Of a stretch of 64,000 nucleotides of DNA, positions 34,415-42,073 are shown in pieces. Both the position numbers and the translations under genes were made by a program. The stretch is taken from contig NZ_FOLC01000005.1 of assembly GCF_900112135.1 (NCBI RefSeq), positions 1 through 64,000 on the forward strand, given 5' to 3'. This DNA is from Collimonas sp. OK412 (GTDB lineage: Bacteria; Pseudomonadota; Gammaproteobacteria; Burkholderiales; Burkholderiaceae_D). Every line of letters begins with the position of its first letter. Within the stretch, counting starts at the first letter, position 1. The notes below the pieces were generated by a model, which was given only the letters and a program-made list of their open reading frames with translations, searched no databases and was not told where the DNA came from.

Positions 34415-34450
34415 AAAAGGCCCACATGGCTTGCCATGTGGGCCTTTTTT
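34415..34450 (+). terminator. Intrinsic terminator after the second porin
   Basis: A stem of about 15 bp (AAGGCCCACATGGC with its complement) with a 2-4 nt loop, followed by six T on the plus strand and preceded by four A, so it can also act on the other strand. Confidence 0.92.
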
Positions 34451-34538
34451 ATTGCCCGCCGGTCTGGGCGTCAGGTTGTCACGCACCGGTATAGCGGTGT
34501 ACCCTTGATCATTCTCTTTTTTCATCACCGATACACAC

Positions 34539-35204
34539 ATGAGCTTCCAACCTGATCCCGATACTGTCGCCCAATATCTGATCGACTCTCCCCATTTTTT
34601 TGAAGAACATGCCGAACTGCTTGCCAAGATCCGCCTCAGCAGTCCGCTGCTGGGCCGGGCCGTATCGCTGCAAGAACGGCAAATGGAAGTGCTGCGCGAG
34701 AAAATCAAGGTACAGGATCTGCGCCTGGCCGACATGATGCGCAATGCCCAGGAAAACGATACAAGCTCGCACAAGCTGCATGCCTGGACCCGCAGCTTGC
34801 TGCTGGCCCGCAACGATGTTGATCTGCCGCACACGCTGGTCGACGGCCTGCGCACCGGTTTTGCGGTGCCACAAGCCACCCTGCGCCTGTGGGGCGTGGC
34901 GGAGGATTATTCTCATACATGGTTTGCGGCGGAAGCATCCGAAGACGCCAAGATTTTCGCGAATGGCCTGAACCTGCCGTTTTGCGGCAGCAACAACGAT
35001 TTCGAAGCAGCCTCCTGGCTAGAACAGGATATCCAGTCCGTCGCCATGCTGCCGCTGCGCAGCAGCACCGCCACCCCGGCAACCTTCGGCCTGCTCGTGC
35101 TGGGCTCCCCCGATCCGCAACGCTTCAGCGCCGACATGGCGACCGATTTCCTGGTGCAGATTGGCGAGACTGCAAGCGCGGCGCTGGCCTGCCTGCTCGA
35201 ATAA
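34539..35204 (+). CDS. DUF484 family protein
   Basis: A 221-residue DUF484 protein. The N-terminal helical part has VAQYLIDSPHFFEEHAELLA and SLQERQMEVLREKIKVQDLR, which is the family signature; the C-terminal part is GAF-like. DUF484 proteins are nearly always encoded just before xerC, as here (8-bp gap), but their biochemical function is not known. A link to recombination or chromosome segregation is inferred only from that conserved pairing. Confidence 0.88.
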   Translation: MSFQPDPDTVAQYLIDSPHFFEEHAELLAKIRLSSPLLGRAVSLQERQMEVLREKIKVQDLRLADMMRNAQENDTSSHKLHAWTRSLLLARNDVDLPHTLVDGLRTGFAVPQATLRLWGVAEDYSHTWFAAEASEDAKIFANGLNLPFCGSNNDFEAASWLEQDIQSVAMLPLRSSTATPATFGLLVLGSPDPQRFSADMATDFLVQIGETASAALACLLE

Positions 35205-35212
35205 CTTCGATC

Positions 35213-36187
35213 GTGAGCGCCGGCGCCAACCAGTCTTATCTCAGCGGCTACCTGGATAGCCTGGCCGGCCAGCGGCAGCTGTCAGCGCATACCATCAGCA
35301 ACTATGGCCGCGACCTGAAAGAGCTGGCAAGCCTGACTCAAGCATTGGGAGATAACTGGGAGTTCGCCGCCGTCACCCATTTCCACATCCGTAAATTTGC
35401 CGCGCAACTGCATTCCCGCGGTTTGAATCCCAGTTCGATCGCACGTAAACTTTCGGCCTGGCGCGGATTTTTCGAATGGCTGGCGGAGCAGACCACGCTC
35501 GCCAGCAATCCTGTCGAAGGCGTCAAAGCGCCCAAACGCGCCAAACCGCTGCCGAAAGCGATGGCTGCGGATGACGCGATACACCTGGTCGCCAGCGGCA
35601 ACCCGCTGGCCGATGCCGGCTCCAGCATGGCGTTATGCAACCAGGCGATGTTTGAATTGCTGTATTCCAGCGGCCTGCGAGTCTCGGAACTGGCGGGGCT
35701 GGACCTGCGCTACAGCCGCCAGGCAGACCATGAATCGGCCGGCTGGATCGACCTCGACGCCGCCGAAGTGACAGTCACTGGGAAAGGTGGCAAGATGCGC
35801 AGCGTACCGGTAGGAAAACCGGCAATACAAGCCATTGCTGCCTGGCTGCCGCAACGTGCGGCATTGCTCAAGAGCGGCCAAGGCAAACATGCAGCAGCCT
35901 TATTCCTGACCGAACGCGGCACGCGCGTCTCGCCGCGCGTGGTCCAGCTGCGCTTGAAGCACCATGCGCAGTCGCTTGGCATCGCCAGCAACGTCCATCC
36001 CCACGTACTGCGCCATTCGTTCGCCTCGCACATGCTGCAGGGTTCGGGCGACTTGCGCGCAGTGCAAGAACTGCTGGGCCATGCGTCGATTGCCGCCACC
36101 CAGGTTTACACCTCGCTGGATTTCCAGCGCCTGGCGCAGGTATATGACGCCGCCCATCCGCGGGCAAAAAAAATCACCGAGAAATAG
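35213..36187 (+). CDS. xerC: Site-specific tyrosine recombinase XerC
   Basis: A 324-residue tyrosine recombinase. With XerD it resolves chromosome dimers at dif. The N-terminal SAM-like core-binding domain covers about 1-95, and the catalytic residues are all present: Arg in YSSGLRVSELAGLDL, Lys in VTGKGGKMRSVPVG, HxxR in HPHVLRHSFASHML, His in LLGHASIAATQ and the nucleophile Tyr in VYTSLDFQRL. The start is the GTG at 35213 (VSAGANQSYLSGYLD), eight bases after the DUF484 stop; the longer frame upstream is a shadow of DUF484. Confidence 0.94.
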   Translation: MSAGANQSYLSGYLDSLAGQRQLSAHTISNYGRDLKELASLTQALGDNWEFAAVTHFHIRKFAAQLHSRGLNPSSIARKLSAWRGFFEWLAEQTTLASNPVEGVKAPKRAKPLPKAMAADDAIHLVASGNPLADAGSSMALCNQAMFELLYSSGLRVSELAGLDLRYSRQADHESAGWIDLDAAEVTVTGKGGKMRSVPVGKPAIQAIAAWLPQRAALLKSGQGKHAAALFLTERGTRVSPRVVQLRLKHHAQSLGIASNVHPHVLRHSFASHMLQGSGDLRAVQELLGHASIAATQVYTSLDFQRLAQVYDAAHPRAKKITEK

Positions 36188-36235
36188 ACAGCAGGCACGC
36201 CGCGAACGACGGCCGTTTGGAACATAAACCACATC

Positions 36236-36260
36236 AAATATGCAACTGAATTGCATTTCA
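36236..36260 (+). promoter_or_regulatory. Candidate Zur/Fur-type palindrome before the regulator gene
   Basis: AT-rich inverted repeat AAATATGCAACTGAATTGCA followed by TTTCA: arms ATGCAA and TTGCAT with A/T-rich flanks. It lies about 40-60 bp upstream of the Fur-family gene start, where an autoregulatory operator is expected. The match to a known Zur consensus cannot be checked here. Confidence 0.45.
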
Positions 36261-36295
36261 GGCATAATTGAAGCCTTAGCTACCGACATTGCCAT

Positions 36296-36889
36296 ATGAA
36301 CCCAGGCCCAAAATCCAAATCTGCAGCGACCGCTGCCGCCGCCAGCTCTCGTCCGCATGCGGCAGCATTGGCCGAGGCGCAGCTGCGCGAGGCTGCGCTG
36401 CGCATCACCCCTGCCCGCATCAAGGTACTCGCTACCCTGCTGGAAGCGCGCTGCGCTTTTTCGCATCAGGACATGCAAGACCAGTTTGTCGAGATGGACC
36501 GGGTGACCTTGTATCGCGCCCTCGACTGCCTGACAGACGCCGGCCTGGCGCACAAGATTGCCGGCGACGACCGTGTATTCCGCTATAGCGCCGGCACCGA
36601 ACACAGCGAGTCCAGCCACTCCGGCCACGCGGCACATCACGCCCAGCACCAGCACGGTCATTTCAAATGCACCCGCTGCGCCAAGGTATTCTGCCTGGAC
36701 GGCAGCGGCGATGCCGGTTTCCTCGACAGCATACTGGCGCTCGGCGACAGCCATGCCGGCAACAGCACCACGCCGGCCAAGCTGCGCAAGCAGCTGCAGC
36801 AAGCTTTGCAGGACACGCTGGGCAAAGGTTTCCAGGGTCATGAGATAGAACTGACCATCAAGGGCTGGTGCGCCGACTGCGCGCATTAA
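36296..36889 (+). CDS. zur: Fur-family regulator, Zur-like
   Basis: A 197-residue Fur-superfamily repressor. After a low-complexity Ala/Ser N terminus comes the winged helix (LRITPARIKVLATLLEARCA and MDRVTLYRALDCLTDAGLAH). The dimerisation half has a His-rich segment HSGHAAHHAQHQHGHFKC and two Cys pairs, CTRCAKVFC and CADC, for metal binding. Zur rather than Fur is inferred from the company it keeps: a COG0523 GTPase with a His-rich loop, DksA, and a ZnuD-like receptor follow on the same strand. It would repress them when zinc is sufficient. Confidence 0.8.
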   Translation: MNPGPKSKSAATAAAASSRPHAAALAEAQLREAALRITPARIKVLATLLEARCAFSHQDMQDQFVEMDRVTLYRALDCLTDAGLAHKIAGDDRVFRYSAGTEHSESSHSGHAAHHAQHQHGHFKCTRCAKVFCLDGSGDAGFLDSILALGDSHAGNSTTPAKLRKQLQQALQDTLGKGFQGHEIELTIKGWCADCAH

Positions 36890-36959
36890 TCTGCCGTAGC
36901 GGCTTGCCCGTCCCATCCCTCCCGGCTTCATATCGTTTTTTACTTTTCCGGATCCCACC

Positions 36960-38000
36960 ATGGCACTTATACCAACCACCATCCTGACCGGTTTTCTCGG
37001 CGCCGGGAAAACCACTTTGCTCAACCGCATCCTGCAGCAGCAGCACGGCCATAAAATCGCCGTGATTGAAAACGAGTTTGGCCAGGAAAATATCGACAAT
37101 GAAATCCTGGTGCAAGACAGCACCGAACAAATCGTTGAAATGAACAACGGCTGCATCTGCTGCACGGTGCGCGGCGACCTGATCGTCGCCTTGACCACGC
37201 TGGCGCGCCGCCGCACCGCAGGCGAACTGAATTTCGACCGGGTGATCATCGAGACCACCGGCATGGCCAATCCAGGACCGGTGGCGCAAACCTTCTTTGT
37301 CGACGACGAAGTAGCGATGCACTTCATGCTCGACGCCATCGTCACCGTGGTGGACGCAAAACACGCGATGATGCAGCTCGACCAGCAGGAAGAAGCGCAA
37401 CGCCAGGTCGGTTTCGCCGACAAGCTGCTGCTCTCCAAGACCGACCTGGTGACACCGGAAGAAGTGGCCGCCCTGACCAGCCGCCTGAAGCGCATCAATC
37501 CGCGTGCGCCTGTCATTACCCTTGATCCGCAACATACGCCGATAGAAGAAATCCTGGACATCCGCGGCTTCAACCTCAACGCCAAGCTGGAAATCGATCC
37601 TGACTTTTTGGCAACCGAGGAAGCGCACGCCCACGAGCATAGCGGCGACGACTGCGACCATCCGTCCCACCACCACCATGACCACCACCACGCGCATCAC
37701 GACGATGAGATCGCCGCTTTTGTTTTCAAAAGTGAAAGGCCGTTCGATACCGCGCGCCTGGATGAATTCCTGGGCGGCCTGGTGCAGGTCTACGGACCGC
37801 GCATGTTGCGCTACAAAGGCGTATTGTTGATGGATGGGGCCGACCGCAAGGTGGTGTTTCAAGGCGTGCACCAGATCATGGGCAGCGATGTCGGCGGCAA
37901 ATGGGACGCAAATGAGACACGCGGCAGCAAAATGGTCTTCATTGGCAAGAATCTGCCGAAAGACATCTTTATTCGCGGTTTGGAGCAATGTTTGGTATAA
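36960..38000 (+). CDS. COG0523 (CobW/ZigA-type) GTPase, zinc metallochaperone candidate
   Basis: A 346-residue G3E GTPase. The Walker A GFLGAGKTTLL is at residues 11-21, the metal-binding CXCC motif at 65-68 in NNGCICCTVRGD, and SKTDLV gives the guanine specificity site. Residues about 221-250 form a loop with more than a dozen histidines (HPSHHHHDHHHAHHDDE), a strong zinc or nickel ligand region. The C-terminal CobW domain follows. Such proteins deliver zinc to client enzymes under zinc starvation. It lies 70 bp after the Zur-like gene. Confidence 0.88.
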   Translation: MALIPTTILTGFLGAGKTTLLNRILQQQHGHKIAVIENEFGQENIDNEILVQDSTEQIVEMNNGCICCTVRGDLIVALTTLARRRTAGELNFDRVIIETTGMANPGPVAQTFFVDDEVAMHFMLDAIVTVVDAKHAMMQLDQQEEAQRQVGFADKLLLSKTDLVTPEEVAALTSRLKRINPRAPVITLDPQHTPIEEILDIRGFNLNAKLEIDPDFLATEEAHAHEHSGDDCDHPSHHHHDHHHAHHDDEIAAFVFKSERPFDTARLDEFLGGLVQVYGPRMLRYKGVLLMDGADRKVVFQGVHQIMGSDVGGKWDANETRGSKMVFIGKNLPKDIFIRGLEQCLV

Positions 38001-38083
38001 ACTATGGCAGTTTTGCGCTGGGAAATCACTGGATAGCGGGCCAATCACACCATTGCTTGGCCGCTGATTTAAGGGAGAGGACC

Positions 38084-39007
38084 ATGAACCTGACCGTTAA
38101 AAAGACCGTTGCCAAGAAGGCACCGGCCTCGCTAGGCAAATCGACGCCGAAAGCCCGGCAGGCTGCTGCTCCCACCAGCAGTAAGGTTAAGAGCGCAGTG
38201 AAGAGCACTGCAAAAAGCGCGGCCAGCCGCGTAAAAGTCGCTGAAAAACCGGCAAAACTTTCCGCCAAGGCGCCGCGGAAGACCGAGCCTCCCGTTGCCA
38301 CCGCAAGCAAGGCGGTTCCCAAAGTTGCCAAACCCAGTCCCAAACCTGTTGTAAAATCCCTAGCCAAGAAAACGGCGATTGCCAAGTCATCCTCCGCTGC
38401 GGCGGCAGACAAGGCAGCGCGCAATACCCAGGCCAGTAGTTCTGTAACAAAGAAACTGAGTTCCCCAACGGCCAGATCCGTCGCTAGCAGCACCAGCAAC
38501 AAGCCCGCAAGCGCCGGATTAACGGATAAAATTGAAAAAAACGTCGTATCGAAAGCAAGCGAAGTGGCTACTAAAACAACCAAACCAACATCTGATTCCA
38601 TTCTGTTGACCGAAGAGCAAATCCTCAAGATGAGCGAAAAGGACTACATGAATGAAGCGCAACTGGCTTTCTTCAAGGCGCGTTTGCAGCAGCTAGAAAT
38701 CGACCTGCTCAAGAACGCCGGAGAAACCACGGAACACTTGCGCGAAACCGTCCTGGTGCCGGATCCCGCGGACCGCGCCACCATCGAAGAAGAACATGCG
38801 CTGGAACTGCGTACCCGTGACCGCGAGCGCAAGCTGCTGAAGAAAGTGCAGCAATCGATCGCATCGATCGACGCCGGCGAATACGGCTGGTGCGAAGAAA
38901 CCGGCGAACCGATCGGCATTCCACGTTTGCTGGCGCGCCCGACCGCCACCCTGTCGCTGGAAGCGCAACAACGCCGCGAACTGAAACAAAAGCTTTACGG
39001 CGATTGA
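38084..39007 (+). CDS. dksA: DksA with long Lys/Ala-rich N-terminal extension and single zinc-finger Cys
   Basis: A 307-residue DksA. Residues about 1-175 are a disordered Lys/Ala/Ser/Pro extension. The DksA core begins near 180 (ILLTEEQILKMSEKDYMNEA), with the coiled-coil tip VPDPADRATIEEE carrying the acidic residues that reach the RNA polymerase secondary channel. In the C-terminal motif WCEETGEPIGIPRLLARPTA only one of the four classical zinc cysteines remains (about Cys270), so it should work without zinc. It modulates RNA polymerase with ppGpp. ATG at 38084 has AAGGGAGAGG upstream. The position in a zinc-limitation cluster suits a zinc-free form. Confidence 0.9.
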   Translation: MNLTVKKTVAKKAPASLGKSTPKARQAAAPTSSKVKSAVKSTAKSAASRVKVAEKPAKLSAKAPRKTEPPVATASKAVPKVAKPSPKPVVKSLAKKTAIAKSSSAAAADKAARNTQASSSVTKKLSSPTARSVASSTSNKPASAGLTDKIEKNVVSKASEVATKTTKPTSDSILLTEEQILKMSEKDYMNEAQLAFFKARLQQLEIDLLKNAGETTEHLRETVLVPDPADRATIEEEHALELRTRDRERKLLKKVQQSIASIDAGEYGWCEETGEPIGIPRLLARPTATLSLEAQQRRELKQKLYGD

Positions 39008-39120
39008 TTCCCGGAGCGGTCCGGCTGCGGGAAAACACTAGCCAGAGCAACGGCCTTGCTTCCCCTGCCTGACCGCTGTCGCTTTTCCTGCTGTCGTGTC
39101 CCGCTTATCCAGATTCCTTG

Positions 39121-39504
39121 ATGCCAGCCCAAGCCCTCCGTTCGAGACGCTTCCAGCACGCTGCCCCGGCGCCAGTGCTGGCGCTTGTGCTGATATGCAC
39201 GATCCTGTTCTCGCAATGGCTGGGACTGACGCATAGCATTGTCCATGCGGCCTGGGAAAACAAGCAGTCGACCAGCCTGACGCACATCACGTCGGTAATC
39301 GAACGCGTCATCGAAGGCGGCGGCAAAGCGCATCACTCTTGCGCAGCGTTCGACGACGCCACCCTGGCGGCGGCGATCTACTCGGTCCCCCTGAACCTGC
39401 CGCCCCTGCCTGGCAAACACCTGTTGGCCTTGTGGCAGGCGTTCGCTTCCTGGCACGCCCCGTTCACCTGCCACTTTTCACCGCGCGCACCACCTCGTTC
39501 CTGA
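39121..39504 (+). CDS. Small hydrophobic-anchored protein, DUF2946-like
   Basis: A 127-residue protein with one N-terminal membrane or signal segment (about 17-36, PVLALVLICTILFSQWLGL), followed by LTHSIVHA and the motif HHSCAAFDDATLAAAI, which resembles DUF2946 proteins often found next to TonB-dependent metal receptors. Start is the ATG at 39121. The position between dksA and the ZnuD-like receptor suggests a role in metal uptake. Function is not known. Confidence 0.6.
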   Translation: MPAQALRSRRFQHAAPAPVLALVLICTILFSQWLGLTHSIVHAAWENKQSTSLTHITSVIERVIEGGGKAHHSCAAFDDATLAAAIYSVPLNLPPLPGKHLLALWQAFASWHAPFTCHFSPRAPPRS

Positions 39505-39656
39505 CAGGACGCAGCCAACCGCTTCGCTTATCCCGAAGCATCACACCATTTATCGCCGTCGCCCGGATGCCAGACCACGCGGGATCGATCGCGTTCTGAC
39601 GCGCGTATTCCGCATCGATCCGGAAGCCGACGGCCATTACCTGTCTAGGAATCATC

Positions 39657-41678
39657 ATGCTTGCCCAACGTACGCTGTTATCCAGCGCGGTCCTGTCCGC
39701 GCTGGCCGTTCTATCGTCTACCGCATCGGCCCAGGCCGACACTGCCGAGCAGGCCAAGGCCTTGCCGCCCATCGTGGTCAGCGCCAGCCCGCTCAATGCC
39801 AATGTCGACACCCAGATCCTGGCTCCGGCCAAGGTATTGTTCGGTGAAGAATTACGCAACAAGACCGGCGCTTCGCTGGGCGACACCTTGTCGCAGGAAC
39901 TCGGCGTGTCGGCATCCGGCTTCGGCGCCGGCGCCTCCCGTCCGATCATCCGCGGCATGGAAGGTCCACGCGTCAAGATCCTGCAAAACGGCATGTCGGT
40001 GGCCGATGTCTCCAGCCTGTCCAACGACCACGCGGTAGCCACTGAAGCGGCGATTGCACGCCAGATTGAAATCCTGCGCGGCCCGGCCGCGTTGCTGTAT
40101 GGTTCCGGCGCCATCGGCGGCCTGGTCAACGTCGTCAATGACCGCATCCCTACCGAACTGCAAAAAGGAATCAGCGGCGAGGCTGAGGCCCGCTATGGCA
40201 GCGGCGACAACGGCAGAAGCACGTCGCTGGTGCTGGACGGTTCTACCGGCCCGATAGGCATGCACCTGGACGGCAACTGGCGCGACACCGGCAACTACAA
40301 GATCCCGGAACACGCCAACCGCAACGACGCCGGTTCCGCGTCGGGCCGCCTGCCAAATTCCTTCACCCACGAAACCGGAGTCGGGGCCGGCGCGTCCTAT
40401 ATTGCGTCCTGGGGCTATATCGGCGCCTCCGTGGCAACCCTGGATGACCACTACGGCATCCCCACCGCGGAAAAATCCTTTATCGACCTGCATCAAACCC
40501 GCTACGACATTGCCGGCCAGATCGACAACCCGCTGGCCGGTTTCGAAAAGCTGACGTTCAAGCTCGGACACACCGACTACACCCACACCGAGAAACAGGA
40601 AAACGGCACGCCGAATACGATCTTCTCCAACAAGTCAACTGAGAGCCGCTGGGAACTCGCGCACAAGCCGTTAGCCGGCTGGCACGGCACCTTCGGCATG
40701 CAGACCGAAGACACGCGCTTCTCGGCCCTGGCGGCCGAGAGCGGCTTGCCGGATACCGTGCCGCGCACCAAATCGACTTCGATCGCGGCATTCCTGGTGG
40801 AAGAGCGCAACTTCGGCCCGGTGCTGGCCAGCGCCGGTTTGCGCCTTGAATCGGTGAAGCGCCGCCCCGAAGCGGAATCCGGCTTCGCCGACCGCAAGTT
40901 CAACCTGGCGTCCTATTCGGCCGGCGCCCTGTGGAGCTTCCTGCCAGGATATGGCTTCGGCCCTACGGTGTCGATCGCGCAGCGGGCGCCCGCGGCCGAA
41001 GAACTGTATTCAAACGGTCCGCACGAATCCACCGCCACGTTCGATATCGGCGATCCGGCTTTGAAAAAGGAGATTTCGCGCAATATCGAACTGACCTTGC
41101 AAAAAACCAGCGGACTGATCCGCTGGAAAGCCAACCTGTTCCAGAACCACGTCAGCAACTATGTGTTTGGCCGCAACGCCGGCACGGTTGACGACAGCGG
41201 CGCACCTGATCCGGCCGGAGAATTCACCGAGCGTTTCTGGTCGCAGGCAGACGCTACCATCCGCGGCGCCGAGGCTGAACTCAGCTACAACCTGCGCGGC
41301 GAGGGCTTGTCGATACGCGGCTTCGCCGATACCTCGCGCGGCCGGCTGGATAACATGGGCAACCTGCCCTTGCAGCCGGCTAGCCGCTATGGCGTTGATC
41401 TCGGTTATGCGCAGGGCGCGTGGCGCAGCGGCCTCACTATCCTGCGCGCGCAGCAGCAGGATCGGCTGGCGACCTTTGAGAACAGCGTGACGCCGGGCTA
41501 CACCAAGATCGACGCCAACCTTTCTTACACCCAGCAAGTCGGTTCGCTGCAGCTCACCTGGTTTGCCTTGGCCAAAAACCTGTTGAACCAGGATATCCGC
41601 CTGGCGACCTCGGTATTGAAAGATGTCGCACCGCAGCCGGGACGCAGCTTCATCCTTGGCGTACGCACCAAGTTCTAA
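39657..41678 (+). CDS. znuD: TonB-dependent outer-membrane receptor, ZnuD-like
   Basis: A 673-residue TonB-dependent receptor. Signal peptide about 1-25, a TonB-box-like stretch PPIVVSASPL, plug domain (about 45-165, with ASRPIIRGMEGPRVKILQNG and LYGSGAIGGLVNVV), then the 22-strand barrel ending in FILGVRTKF. The barrel motif APAAEELYSNGPHESTATFD is typical of the ZnuD zinc-uptake group. It lacks the long His-rich loop of neisserial ZnuD. Together with the Zur-like regulator and the COG0523 GTPase it forms a zinc acquisition set; regulation by Zur is inferred, and no clear Zur box was seen directly before it. Confidence 0.88.
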   Translation: MLAQRTLLSSAVLSALAVLSSTASAQADTAEQAKALPPIVVSASPLNANVDTQILAPAKVLFGEELRNKTGASLGDTLSQELGVSASGFGAGASRPIIRGMEGPRVKILQNGMSVADVSSLSNDHAVATEAAIARQIEILRGPAALLYGSGAIGGLVNVVNDRIPTELQKGISGEAEARYGSGDNGRSTSLVLDGSTGPIGMHLDGNWRDTGNYKIPEHANRNDAGSASGRLPNSFTHETGVGAGASYIASWGYIGASVATLDDHYGIPTAEKSFIDLHQTRYDIAGQIDNPLAGFEKLTFKLGHTDYTHTEKQENGTPNTIFSNKSTESRWELAHKPLAGWHGTFGMQTEDTRFSALAAESGLPDTVPRTKSTSIAAFLVEERNFGPVLASAGLRLESVKRRPEAESGFADRKFNLASYSAGALWSFLPGYGFGPTVSIAQRAPAAEELYSNGPHESTATFDIGDPALKKEISRNIELTLQKTSGLIRWKANLFQNHVSNYVFGRNAGTVDDSGAPDPAGEFTERFWSQADATIRGAEAELSYNLRGEGLSIRGFADTSRGRLDNMGNLPLQPASRYGVDLGYAQGAWRSGLTILRAQQQDRLATFENSVTPGYTKIDANLSYTQQVGSLQLTWFALAKNLLNQDIRLATSVLKDVAPQPGRSFILGVRTKF

Positions 41679-42073
41679 GCCGGAAAAACGGGATTGCGAG
41701 GCCAGCAAAACGCCAGGCAACAAGCTGCCGCGCGGTCCCGGTCGGCGCCGGAAGCCGTAGATAGAATGATCGTTCTCATCACTCGATAGTCAAAAAACAT
41801 GACATATTTATGTCGCAACTTAGGGGGTCTGGACATACTTCCTGAGTTGCTTTGTGTTACCTTTAGAGGTGTCGATTGATCGTGCTTTTTTAGCGTAATA
41901 ATGAGCAAAAGCGGGAGCAGTCTCAAAACAAAAATGTAGCCATGAACATAGCAGGCGCCATGGCAAATGCGATGATAAAAACGCAATGCGCGGAACCGGT
42001 GCCGGAACAGGCGCACCATTCCAGTACATATAAAATCGCAGCTTTGATAGCAACTTACTTTCGGGATTAACAC
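41679..42073 (+). other. 395-bp gap between znuD and the STAS protein gene
   Basis: No credible gene. It contains a palindrome-like motif GATAGAATGATCGTTCTCAT near 41759-41779, resembling operators of Fur or TetR proteins, and an AT-rich stretch from about 41770 to 41940. The last 60 bases have ATATAAAAT and an otherwise weak ribosome site before the GTG start at 42074. Probably holds the promoter of the STAS gene. Confidence 0.4.

Noticed and set aside
34889-35212. Open frame extending xerC upstream by 108 codons
   Set aside because: It overlaps DUF484 in another frame and has no recombinase similarity; the GTG at 35213 fits the family N terminus.
37621-37710. CAC/CAT-rich run in the COG0523 gene as a simple repeat or CRISPR-like array
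   Set aside because: It encodes the in-frame histidine loop expected for this family; no spaced direct repeats exist anywhere in the window.
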